From Chrysochromulina parva (Eukaryota > Haptophyta > Prymnesiales > Chrysochromulinaceae): a stretch of 12,737 bases of DNA. Position 1 is the stretch's first letter; each line of letters begins with the position of its first letter. The stretch is from NCBI GenBank assembly GCA_002887195.1, contig PJAB01001705.1, positions 1 through 12,737 of the forward strand, written 5' to 3'. The notes under the pieces are model-generated. The model saw nothing but the letters and a program-made list of their open reading frames with translations. It was not told the origin of the DNA and made no database searches. Below are positions 9,301-12,737 of the stretch, piece after piece. The translations under genes and the position numbers were made by a program.

Positions 9301-12195
9301 GCAAGCGCCTCGTCGGCGGCGGCCTTCGACGAAACTCTCGACGAAGCACTCATGTCGCGGCTGAGCTTCCTCGGCGCTCAGGCGGTCGCGGCGGAGGGGG
9401 AGGTGCAGCTCGCTGGCTGCGGCGTCCTCGCCACGTGTGTGGGGCGCGGGCTGGAGGCCCTCCGTGTCATCGAATGCCACGCCCCCGCAGCCGCCCACTC
9501 CGGCGCCGCCATGCACGCGCGTCAGCTCTTCGAATGGAGTGATGAGGTGCTCGAAGCTCTGCAGACCTTTGAAGCCGGCTTCACTCGTCTGTTTCTGCCA
9601 GAGACTCTGGCGGCGATCCACTCGGGCGATGTGAGTGTCCTCGGGCCGCTCGCGGAGCTGAGTACCCTCCACGCGGACTTGCGCTCGTGGCGCGCGATGA
9701 TCGCGGACGTGCAGCAGCAGCGGGCAGAGCTCGAGGAGCTCGAGTTGACGTATGAGGACGACGTGCGCCAGGCGCGCGCCGTCCTGAGCAAGCTGAATGA
9801 GCGCGCCCATCAAGAGGATGATCTCGGGTGGGAAGAGGCCGATGAGCTCGATGAGCAGAGGCGTCGGTGGACGGCGCGACTGCATGAGCTCCAGTCCAGT
9901 TGGGAAGGACGCCACGCGACACGCGCGGCCCTCCCGCAACAGGGACGCGCCCTGAGCGTGCAGCTGACGGCGCTGCGCCGCCGCTTCGGCGCCCTCACGC
10001 AGGTTCAGCACGCGGATCAGGGCGGCAGGGTGCTCTTGGCCGGCTTTGACCAGATGTGGAGGCCCTTGGAGGAGGCCCACGCGCGTCTGGAGCGCCTCGC
10101 CGCGCCGCTCCGAGAAACGACTCTGAACCCATTGCCGACGAGAGTGGCGCGGAGGGCCGCCGCTGAGGGCGCCGAGGCTCAGCCGGCGACAGGCGCGCAG
10201 GCAGAGCTCCCGAGTGCCGACGATCTCTTCGGAAGCAAGCTGGATGCGATCCATGCCATCTTCTCATGTGGCCTGGCCGCCTCTCGAGAGGCTGCGGACG
10301 AGGCAGCGGGCGTCCTCGGCTTGGCGGCAGCCAAGGAGTTCGAGAAGCTGGCCCAGTGTATGCAGGCCCAGCTGATGCACTTCGCCAAGAGGATCGTCAC
10401 CCCCGCGGTGCATCTCGCATTGCGCGCCACACTTGTAGCGTGCAATGAGCCCGGCGCCGCCGCCGCCGCCGCCGCCGCCGGCGAGGCTGAGGAGATCACA
10501 ACAACGTGCCGCGCCGTTGCGGATGCGCGCAGCTTGCGCCCGCGGCTCGCGACGGCGGCGTCGACGGCGCTGCAGCGCCTTGCCATGCAGAGCGCGCAGC
10601 TGCAGCGCGGACGTGCTCAGCTCGAATGGCTTCATGGGGATGCGCACGAGGCGAGCTCGTTGGCGGTGGCTGGGGCGGCGGGGGCGCGCGAGGCGGGCAC
10701 ACTGGCACCGAGCCCGTCGCTGCCGACACGCCGCGCCGTGCTGCCGCCCCTTCGGGCGGCGCTCGACACGGCGCGCAACGCGCTAGTGTGCCTTGAGGAG
10801 GCAGCACGCGCACACGCGCAAGGGCATGAGCGGCTGAGCGGCATGATCGTCGCCTCGATCCCGACCAATCTCCATGCCGGGGTCTCGAGCGCCGCGGGCG
10901 TCGAGGCCGTGCTAGGGAGGCGGGCCCTCGTAGATCAACTCGAGAGCATCCAAACAGCATCCAGCCAGCGAAGTCAGCGGGGGGCGGAGCGCGTGCATCA
11001 GCTCATGCTGATCGCTGAGGTAGCACTCCGGCTAGAGAGCGTGCGCTCGGTTTGTAGTGAAGGCTCCGGAGCGCTCCTTGATGAGGTGAGCAATCAGCTG
11101 CACCAGCTCGCGAGTGCGGCGCAGCTCGTGGCGGCGCAACAGGCGACCATCGGGCAGCACATGGGCGCGATCATGGCGCTCCGGACGGCCGATGAGGCGA
11201 GCCGGCAGGCAGAGTCCGACGGACCGACCCGCCAGCTCGCACTCTCGGAGGCGGCCTTGGGGCAGCAGCGCGCTGCATGCATCGCACGGATTGAGCAAGC
11301 GAGCGCCCTCTTTTTGGAAGTGGAGCGCCTGCTGAGTGAGGGCATCGCCATGGGCGCTGAGGCGACCGCTCTGGTGGACGAGCTCGAGGCTCTCGGACGA
11401 TCTGCGGGCGATCTCGCCAAGCTCGCCCCTGATGAGCTCGCTCGCGTCGGGGGCGTCGGTGGGTTTGCGACGATGCTCGAGGCCGCCGCCGAGCTGCGCG
11501 CGTCGTGGCGAGCGATGGACGAGCGCGGCGTGCTGCTCAGCAGTACGCTGCTACCCGAGGCGTTCCAACCGTCGTGGCGGCCCGAGATCCTCGACGCCCT
11601 CGTCGCCACTGCGGAGGCGTCGGTGGCGCTCGGCGCGCCTTCACACGACGAGAGCGCCACGATCGCACCGTCGTTGCGACTCGACGCCTTCATCGTCACG
11701 ACCCAGCGTGCGGCGGAGGCACTGCATCCGCAGCTCAAGCGACTCGGCGAGTTGGTGGCCGCTGCCATCGCGGCCGATGCCGCGGCCGACGCCGGGGGCG
11801 AGGTCGCGGCCGACGCGGGCGCGGACGGCAGAGCCGGGGAGGCCAGCGCTGAGGGTACTGTGGCGGATGGGGCCGCCGCCGTGGACACGAGCCGCGTCGC
11901 GCCAATGGCGGCGGCGGTCACGGCCGCCGTGGTCACGGGCGTGGCCACGGGCGTGGCCGGCGCTGTGCCCGCCGCCGCCTCGGGCGGAGTCAAGGGACCG
12001 AAGCAGGAGCGTAACGTGCACGCCCTCACTGTACTCCGCCGAATGAAGTGCAAGCTCGATGGAAAGGACCGGTGGCCTGGCAAGGAGCGCGAGACGCGCC
12101 AGACGGTCGCCGAGCAGGTGGAGACGGTCATCAAGTTGGCCGTTAGCCCGGACAACCTCTGCCAGATGTATGAAGGATGGAGCGCGTGGGTCTGA
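313..12195 (+). CDS. SMG1: SMG1-type PI3K-related protein kinase (nonsense-mediated decay kinase)
   Basis: This is a single uninterrupted frame of 3960 residues from ATG 313, close to the roughly 3,660 residues of animal SMG1. The order is: HEAT-like solenoid (about 1-960); conserved block with FFANNQRVCVDWFARLRPRL (from about residue 1050); FAT region to YPAIVGA (residue 1913); FRB-like helices (about 1965-2060); and kinase (about 2190-2607). The kinase has the ATP-site Lys at 2220 (YLLKGREDLHLDERIM), the catalytic loop GDRHLDN (Asp 2517) and HIDYN (Asp 2536) in place of DFG, an SMG1 hallmark. A long SMG1-specific C-terminal insertion (about 2610-3895) follows, then a FATC ending NLCQMYEGWSAWV. 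The family phosphorylates S/T-Q sites of UPF1, with SMG8/SMG9, in nonsense-mediated decay. All key catalytic residues are present. An in-frame GTG at 271 would add 14 residues but is unlikely as a eukaryotic start. A spliced upstream start at 124 is possible. Low-complexity Gly/Ala insertions are frequent. Confidence 0.96.
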   Translation: METYCSALLNQEKSLEELQRHLRTLCAPGEPSKRIAAAVALTASLSRAEHRGLAQQALRGILQSIEPLLYDAEVQVLRALPALLGALGAAQRSPAAQREFCGWLAASAQRTSSAQEVLPGGMRPSGWSLLLSALNDMLQHLLREEQELQQLLPALADVLHCVRWMLERVEDPSLFAVLLPLLTTLGRRELAPVLIPHFPEVVDFLLGWALEPRSPLALCSDINTTLGSLRTLWAHSEGFGLRLARHLLDDLEGLPAEPPTPPPAARHHTTALAPRLTRFAGCFGAVVRGLGSTYAAAAEQPELTGRCLHCLATRLPIHVTAAAPPATSAADLTAFAEDTILTIAEALRGRVAPHHAAASRILLAPLHVPSARTATILRALGHHERLVRAQGSALTAQAAHVLVSPVSPIPSLWLHPEPAVGAAVLSAHRLLLCAPHTSSAAASVLLQSLLATLRQHVTALPLPPPPAAAFALGASAVLSANQTSGSANPTAAFNPIAAFNPTAAFIASDGGSARASAPAAPSSEAAEAPSGDMETDGGSAPSELSAAERSRVLQALLGLLAAVLTETSHASHLLSIASTLLRQLHPVRTLPVARRPALSLSVTISLLGLAYNTTIVLPPPPGAGTPMHVSLAMLASQWRALLLSLLAPSRAHTHPPLVRLAALRATTAALTAAAHANSNASSASTAAAPEAAAASSAHDDAKGEAGENVGCSFAVWLGCELGARRSGSGLGVGVGLGRLAHLLKHALRLVLEPCAPLRLAALEAIEAIFLCMRQEADGAIELHAAELGTLLRAAIAQLSAGDGECRAVAARVLACSALAALAALNPHAALADGALAESGTGAETGATERTTAPTGAVAGAGAGFGGFLVVRGGVAKDAAFEVDRGGGVATSERWRHLIVETSPLPSYGPLQLQRMLRLLSSRAPGTAPLASLFARQLVLSGAGALPSLRSLVRVDVQLGGWWGGAEAARFLVHARLRSPFGGPAQTFEGMEKMLTAALPGGAGGPGAVSGASLERLRLLLHTFEQLERQVTNACDGSLALPPPPNAARLFFANNQRVCVDWFARLRPRLLSAALATRQPASVARHAQLRLVDLAARGASYCVRTPSTGRLDLQEGLLRNMQSCLRDVEGTLYVLMDALLELGGMQVTDGLAGFVKRKLGPLHAAALRSQQDRQKPQTLLLQRDSAATAPRIHELSTAWVPWLDGMRLRAAGRLEESLVELRALLDTPAAAMAAEPAQASYVAGHVSACYAELGEVAELHAWHAVLAQYRTGSGGNGAPHFAQPLSARACSVLGWLHSSSKEGGDAAAAPPLAPHAPADEPPTDAGRSASALAAWPGVQGPQLQSLERLAAAIAAPPDDPPAVSAAAHSSEPLLDELALSCGLGARVASGTLPTLLHLQAASAAASAARAVATGRGGVGNALMGGWPGVGAVAQLLDHQAQHAGAWLALLRAEERAHQAATSATSAATATSTICAASDHAGSGALLGLRLALARLARRRGNARLASRLVAGVASNRTLDAATALRGQYESILLLRATGQASEALDALWAAAQPLIRVVTAPDEAAADAPPPAAHTPAPATPLDLLHAKMCLKLASWLQERPLPSEGTVVHGAMSEAALARRSDESRGSDESPSPAPLTADELIAASESACGRCLHAATVQAPSRAKAQLRLGTWCYRQGVAVLKGAGGGGGGGGSATGAVASTSSGSGGGVELTLTERAQLRHLIESAFPQRLASAPHTYALIAALLVSHGRLALDDSAAHDTGAVEGAAAERELCGRFEETFGAGWDEGSAPLTLTEAGERLLALWRAVRERLLAPLRTAVRAFFAYLRLNEAQAAAHTSVAVPLRLLRLLLRHATDLQSDFAAGMAATPALGWSGVVPQLFARLAHPEPTVRSHVQTLLIAIGRRLPQLVLYPAIVGADETPANLADAVVSTAALPMSANAVEGTGGAGRAERQAICTALGMHNPRLLSELRMLISELGRVTLLWEDHLHGVLASLQSDVSTKVGKLREEARRVRANPKLTHADKARILGEKYSAIMAPVVAALERHERALSAPAGTPHERAFQQTTGRALRAAIADFRAPISSAFETCWEPLRELQRTLSAYLRTPTLPLPLLSPHLAGLRGSLIPMPGLSSDQPLAAAAAPTPRRATAATAATAATSAPPGSHGGASGAVAGAPPEEAAAVRIERFLPELAVLPTKTRPKKLTLLGSDGRQYNYLLKGREDLHLDERIMQLLRVVNGMLRTDRHTRAVDAMRARNYAVLPLGPRSGLIQWVEGVTPLFSIYKAWQVRSHAAAALREGAATKEGGGARVNAERVNAEANASGGGCGNSSGGGGGGGTSAEKQPPQQSLCSPAALAAAAAVAASGTTASPAAALTATPVTASAATSCAATPAEAGGETAAVRGVSGGGGGGGGGGGGGGGGGGSELVVRPAEIFYSRMTPALEGAGLSSTSSRRQWPHELLRRVYSELVAETPRELLAQELWLQSADTYAWWAKTQAFARSCSTMSMLGYAIGLGDRHLDNMLLDLASGELLHIDYNVCFEKGMRLKVPETVPFRMTPTMQAALGLGGTDGAFTSSCEAVLRVLRASKETLLTLLEAFVYDPLVDWAAERTLDEQRRGAELTVGISLCASRVDELDAPLKEWHTALPGALEQLRPVLTLTLEGNAALAGAQALHAERVRQARAAAETSLARQAQYESLVSALHSAEDSLQATQRSVAQVAVELRNLSEQHAVWRDEHARAAQFLSDAYLGAAFEDLSALATALPTAPLGAARLVAAAKEHVMPPLPAGLELEHRQLEGACLHAESEVHTAGGALVSALIALADAWRELPPDHIERSLLTPLSEVLLSAAAAPLERADEAVTHLATLRSAAYAEGSRVALGGQLRDLEAEHAVVGARVAALEGLQSLLHADVASGWEVCELEAQQALTAAVKRLTGGVGGGVGGGGDGGGGGPARLYAAMRTMAAKELERLESASAASAAAPCSPAELIASEPIEGASASSAAAFDETLDEALMSRLSFLGAQAVAAEGEVQLAGCGVLATCVGRGLEALRVIECHAPAAAHSGAAMHARQLFEWSDEVLEALQTFEAGFTRLFLPETLAAIHSGDVSVLGPLAELSTLHADLRSWRAMIADVQQQRAELEELELTYEDDVRQARAVLSKLNERAHQEDDLGWEEADELDEQRRRWTARLHELQSSWEGRHATRAALPQQGRALSVQLTALRRRFGALTQVQHADQGGRVLLAGFDQMWRPLEEAHARLERLAAPLRETTLNPLPTRVARRAAAEGAEAQPATGAQAELPSADDLFGSKLDAIHAIFSCGLAASREAADEAAGVLGLAAAKEFEKLAQCMQAQLMHFAKRIVTPAVHLALRATLVACNEPGAAAAAAAAGEAEEITTTCRAVADARSLRPRLATAASTALQRLAMQSAQLQRGRAQLEWLHGDAHEASSLAVAGAAGAREAGTLAPSPSLPTRRAVLPPLRAALDTARNALVCLEEAARAHAQGHERLSGMIVASIPTNLHAGVSSAAGVEAVLGRRALVDQLESIQTASSQRSQRGAERVHQLMLIAEVALRLESVRSVCSEGSGALLDEVSNQLHQLASAAQLVAAQQATIGQHMGAIMALRTADEASRQAESDGPTRQLALSEAALGQQRAACIARIEQASALFLEVERLLSEGIAMGAEATALVDELEALGRSAGDLAKLAPDELARVGGVGGFATMLEAAAELRASWRAMDERGVLLSSTLLPEAFQPSWRPEILDALVATAEASVALGAPSHDESATIAPSLRLDAFIVTTQRAAEALHPQLKRLGELVAAAIAADAAADAGGEVAADAGADGRAGEASAEGTVADGAAAVDTSRVAPMAAAVTAAVVTGVATGVAGAVPAAASGGVKGPKQERNVHALTVLRRMKCKLDGKDRWPGKERETRQTVAEQVETVIKLAVSPDNLCQMYEGWSAWV
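1768..1830 (+). repeat. 18-nt tandem repeat encoding AAFNPT-like units
   Basis: The 13-mer gccttcaacccca occurs at 1786 and 1804, with a partial third copy at 1822, all with an 18-nt period. The encoded units are AFNPIA, AFNPTA and AFIA, preceded by ANPTA. They sit in a loop of the N-terminal solenoid that is rich in Ser, Ala and Pro. The period preserves the frame, so this is an in-frame minisatellite within the SMG1 coding region, likely an unstructured loop. Confidence 0.75.
4687..4722 (+). repeat. 9-nt Ala-Thr-Ser tandem repeat
   Basis: Four 9-nt units, three of them gccacctcc and one gccgccacc, encode A-T-S triplets in the FAT-region loop of SMG1. The motif is in frame and probably a slippage-prone microsatellite within coding DNA. 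Confidence 0.7.
5171..5203 (+). repeat. Duplicated Ser-Asp-Glu-Ser motif (15-bp repeat, 18-nt period)
   Basis: gcagtgacgaatccc occurs at 5171-5185 and 5189-5203. It encodes SDES twice (SDESRGSDES) in a loop before a conserved FAT segment. Ser followed by Asp-Glu resembles casein kinase 2 sites, but phosphorylation is only inference. Confidence 0.65.
5368..5391 (+). repeat. Poly-glycine run (8 Gly) in the FAT region
   Basis: Eight consecutive GGC/GGT codons follow the conserved GTWCYRQG-type segment and precede a Ser/Gly-rich loop (GSGGGV). This is a low-complexity expansion within SMG1, not a separate element. Confidence 0.7.
6144..6166 (+). other. Candidate G-quadruplex motif in coding strand
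   Basis: Four G runs (6144-6146, 6154-6157, 6159-6162, 6164-6166) separated by loops of 7, 1 and 1 nt satisfy the usual G3+N1-7 pattern. It encodes a Gly/Ala-rich loop between the end of the FAT region and the FRB-like helices. Whether it folds is untested. Confidence 0.4.
6757..6786 (+). repeat. 9-nt Ala-Thr-Ala repeat before the kinase domain
   Basis: gccaccgcc is repeated three times in tandem, giving ATAATAATA. It lies in the low-complexity linker (about 6721-6840) between the FRB-like helices and the start of the kinase N-lobe. Confidence 0.7.
7240..7269 (+). repeat. Perfect tandem 2 x 15-bp repeat
   Basis: cgtgtgaatgccgag is present twice back to back (7240-7254 and 7255-7269), encoding RVNAE twice. 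It lies in the kinase-domain insertion and looks like a recent in-frame duplication. Confidence 0.75.
7531..7584 (+). repeat. 18-codon poly-glycine / G-rich tract
   Basis: Eighteen consecutive Gly codons on the coding strand form 54 nt that are almost all G with a few C, T and A. There are many G runs of three or more with short loops, so the tract is a strong candidate for a G-quadruplex in the DNA and mRNA. It is the right end of the kinase-domain insertion. Confidence 0.8.
9121..9171 (+). repeat. Gly/Val-rich 12-nt tandem repeat in the C-terminal insertion
   Basis: ggtgtaggcgga occurs twice in tandem (9121-9132, 9133-9144), then degenerates into gga/ggt/ggc codons. The encoded segment is GVGGGVGGGGDGGGGG. 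It interrupts helical sequence of the SMG1 C-terminal insertion and is probably a flexible loop. Confidence 0.7.
10456..10479 (+). repeat. (GCC)8 microsatellite encoding poly-alanine
   Basis: Eight consecutive GCC codons give eight alanines in the C-terminal insertion of SMG1, just after a conserved helix (LALRATLVA). It is a trinucleotide repeat likely to vary in length between strains. Confidence 0.7.
11758..11988 (+). repeat. Ala/Gly/Asp-rich low-complexity linker before FATC
   Basis: About 77 codons dominated by Ala, Gly, Asp and Val, including the tandem 12-nt unit ggcgtggccacg near 11939. It links the end of the C-terminal insertion to the basic segment and the FATC motif. Animal SMG1 also has a poorly conserved linker at this point, so this is expected to be flexible. 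Confidence 0.65.
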
Positions 12196-12245
12196 GAAGC
12201 GGCACTCCGAGAGGCACACACGTTTCACAGCTTGAACCTATATCG

Positions 12246-12251
12246 AATAAA
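12246..12251 (+). terminator. Proximal poly(A) signal AATAAA for SMG1
   Basis: AATAAA lies 50 nt after the SMG1 TGA (12193-12195), within an A-rich context (gaataaaattacc). It is the first canonical signal downstream of the stop and a likely 3'-end signal. Confidence 0.55.
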
Positions 12252-12378
12252 ATTACCGAGCGAGCTTGGCGGCTAAGAGTCTACGAGAAATGCAAACGCG
12301 GCTCGCGGGATGAACGGGATGCTTGGGTCGCGGGTCTGACTCGTCGGCCCGTGGGCGAGGGTATCTAATCACGTCCGC

Positions 12379-12384
12379 AATAAA
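12379..12384 (+). terminator. Distal poly(A) signal AATAAA for SMG1, inside inverted-repeat arm
   Basis: AATAAA in the left arm of the inverted repeat, 183 nt past the SMG1 stop codon, in the sequence cgcaataaaaccg. It would give a longer SMG1 3' UTR ending near the GC-rich spacer. Which of the two SMG1 signals is used cannot be decided from sequence. Confidence 0.45.
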
Positions 12385-12417
12385 ACCGTAAACCTACGCT
12401 AAGCCGCGATCCCGGAT

Positions 12418-12446
12418 CCGCGCGTCCTCCGTGCTCCGACGCGCGG
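12418..12446. repeat. Nested hairpin in the inverted-repeat spacer
   Basis: ccgcgcgtc (12418-12426) pairs perfectly with gacgcgcgg (12438-12446) around an 11-nt loop. It sits near the middle of the spacer between the 33-bp arms, so the whole element could fold as a long stem topped by a GC-rich hairpin. Confidence 0.6.
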
Positions 12447-12468
12447 CCGCGGGGAACGGGTTTACGGT

Positions 12469-12474
12469 TTTATT
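12469..12474 (-). terminator. Distal poly(A) signal AATAAA for beta-tubulin, inside inverted-repeat arm
   Basis: TTTATT on the + strand is AATAAA on the tubulin strand, 162 nt past the tubulin stop, in the right arm of the inverted repeat. Its context is identical to the SMG1-facing copy in the left arm because the arms are exact inverted copies. A TGTA lies about 20 nt upstream on the same strand (12498-12495). Confidence 0.45.
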
Positions 12475-12580
12475 GCGGACGTGATTAGATAGTATACACT
12501 GTACGCCTCTGGGATTCACAAAAGCGCGTTTGTCGTCGAACAACTAAATGATAGTTCCGTTACCGTCTGCGTGAGTCTCG

Positions 12581-12586
12581 TTTATT
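12581..12586 (-). terminator. Proximal poly(A) signal AATAAA for beta-tubulin
   Basis: TTTATT on the + strand reads AATAAA for the tubulin gene, 50 nt after its TAA. This is the same stop-to-signal spacing as the proximal SMG1 signal. Confidence 0.55.
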
Positions 12587-12636
12587 TGCAGAGGTACGGA
12601 CGCGAGCCTACCACGAGGTCGGAGCGTGCTTTCTGC

Positions 12637-12737
12637 TTAGTACTCCTCGCCGCCCTCCTCCTCGAACTCGCCCTCCTCCTCGGCGGACGCGTCCTGGTAC
12701 TGCTGGTACTCGGAGACGAGGTCGTTCATGTTGGACT
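12637..12737 (-). CDS. Beta-tubulin, C-terminal end (partial; 5' part outside window)
   Basis: Only the last 32 complete codons and the TAA stop (12637-12639) are inside the window. The codons read [17 protein letters not shown] followed by a glutamate/glycine-rich tail with [10 protein letters not shown] and final EEY. The [15 protein letters not shown] block is the nearly invariant C-terminal helix H12 of beta-tubulin, and the acidic tail is the site of tubulin polymodifications and of motor and MAP contacts on the microtubule surface. Alpha-tubulin also ends in EEY in many species, but the [13 protein letters not shown] block is specific to beta. Codons are strongly C/G-ending, as in a highly expressed gene. 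The gene runs toward SMG1 (convergent). The number of paralogues and the upstream structure cannot be seen. Confidence 0.93.
   Translation of the reverse strand, partial: SNMNDLVSEYQQYQDASAEEEGEFEEEGGEEY

Larger units (their letters stand above)
12362..12491. repeat. 130-bp element with 33-bp perfect inverted arms
   Basis: The left arm (12362-12394) and right arm (12459-12491) are exact reverse complements over 33 bp, separated by a 64-bp GC-rich spacer. Each arm reads outward-in tatctaatcacgtccgcaat followed by aaaaccgtaaacc. The outermost base pairs are TA on both sides, so the structure can also be read as a 126-bp element with 31-bp terminal repeats flanked by a TA duplication. No coding capacity exists inside. 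It could be a bidirectional 3'-end module, a non-autonomous transposon (MITE) relic, or both. Confidence 0.85.
12196..12636. other. Convergent intergenic region between SMG1 and beta-tubulin
   Basis: 441 bp shared by the 3' ends of the two genes, more A/T-rich than the SMG1 coding region except for a GC-rich core at about 12403-12455. It contains two AATAAA on each strand and a 33-bp perfect inverted repeat. I see no tRNA, no further gene and no protein-coding signal. Confidence 0.8.

Noticed and set aside
313..12195. Alternative identity as mTOR, ATM, ATR, DNA-PK or TRRAP
   Set aside because: HIDYN instead of HIDFG, the more than 1000-residue insertion between kinase and FATC, and the FATC ending YEGWSAWV are SMG1 features. 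TRRAP lacks catalytic residues that are present here.
11094..12221. Long - strand ORF (375 codons) opposite the SMG1 3' end
   Set aside because: Ser/Ala-rich shadow of the Ala-rich coding strand, overlapping the conserved FATC codons on the + strand.
12362..12491. Inverted repeat as a bacterial rho-independent terminator or CRISPR repeat
   Set aside because: The flanking genes are eukaryotic, there is no T tract after a short hairpin, and there are only two arms in inverted orientation.

Overview
The window holds one very large eukaryotic protein-coding gene on the + strand, about 12 kb long and essentially without introns. It encodes an SMG1-type phosphatidylinositol-3-kinase-related kinase (PIKK), the kinase that phosphorylates UPF1 in nonsense-mediated mRNA decay. 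At the far right edge is the 3' end of a beta-tubulin gene on the - strand. The two genes are convergent (tail to tail), separated by 441 bp.

Organism: a GC-rich, intron-poor unicellular eukaryote is most likely, for example a small alga of the prasinophyte, pelagophyte or haptophyte kind. This is inference from the strongly G/C-ending codons, the alanine- and glycine-rich low-complexity insertions, an uninterrupted 11.9-kb reading frame, AATAAA poly(A) signals and a beta-tubulin with an acidic tail ending in EEY. Nothing points to a prokaryote, virus or plasmid, and I cannot name the species.

Layout: positions 1-312 are the 5' region, with an 18-bp perfect palindrome centred on CACGTG, short upstream ORFs and a candidate 33-nt intron that would join an upstream ATG to the main frame. 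Positions 313-12195 are the SMG1 CDS: alpha-solenoid (HEAT-like), FAT, FRB-like, kinase, the long SMG1-specific C-terminal insertion, and FATC. Several Gly, Ala and Thr/Ser-rich repeats expand the protein, most strikingly inside the kinase domain. Positions 12196-12636 are the shared 3' intergenic region. Each gene has an AATAAA exactly 50 nt past its stop codon. Between these lies a 130-bp element with 33-bp perfect inverted arms, each carrying a further AATAAA in the sense direction of the gene it faces. Positions 12637-12737 are the beta-tubulin C-terminus.

The two genes are not functionally linked as far as can be seen. SMG1 is an RNA-surveillance kinase and beta-tubulin a cytoskeletal housekeeping protein. 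The most unusual non-coding structure is the symmetric inverted repeat between them. It may be a compact bidirectional 3'-end module or a small TA-flanked (Tc1/mariner-like) non-autonomous element.
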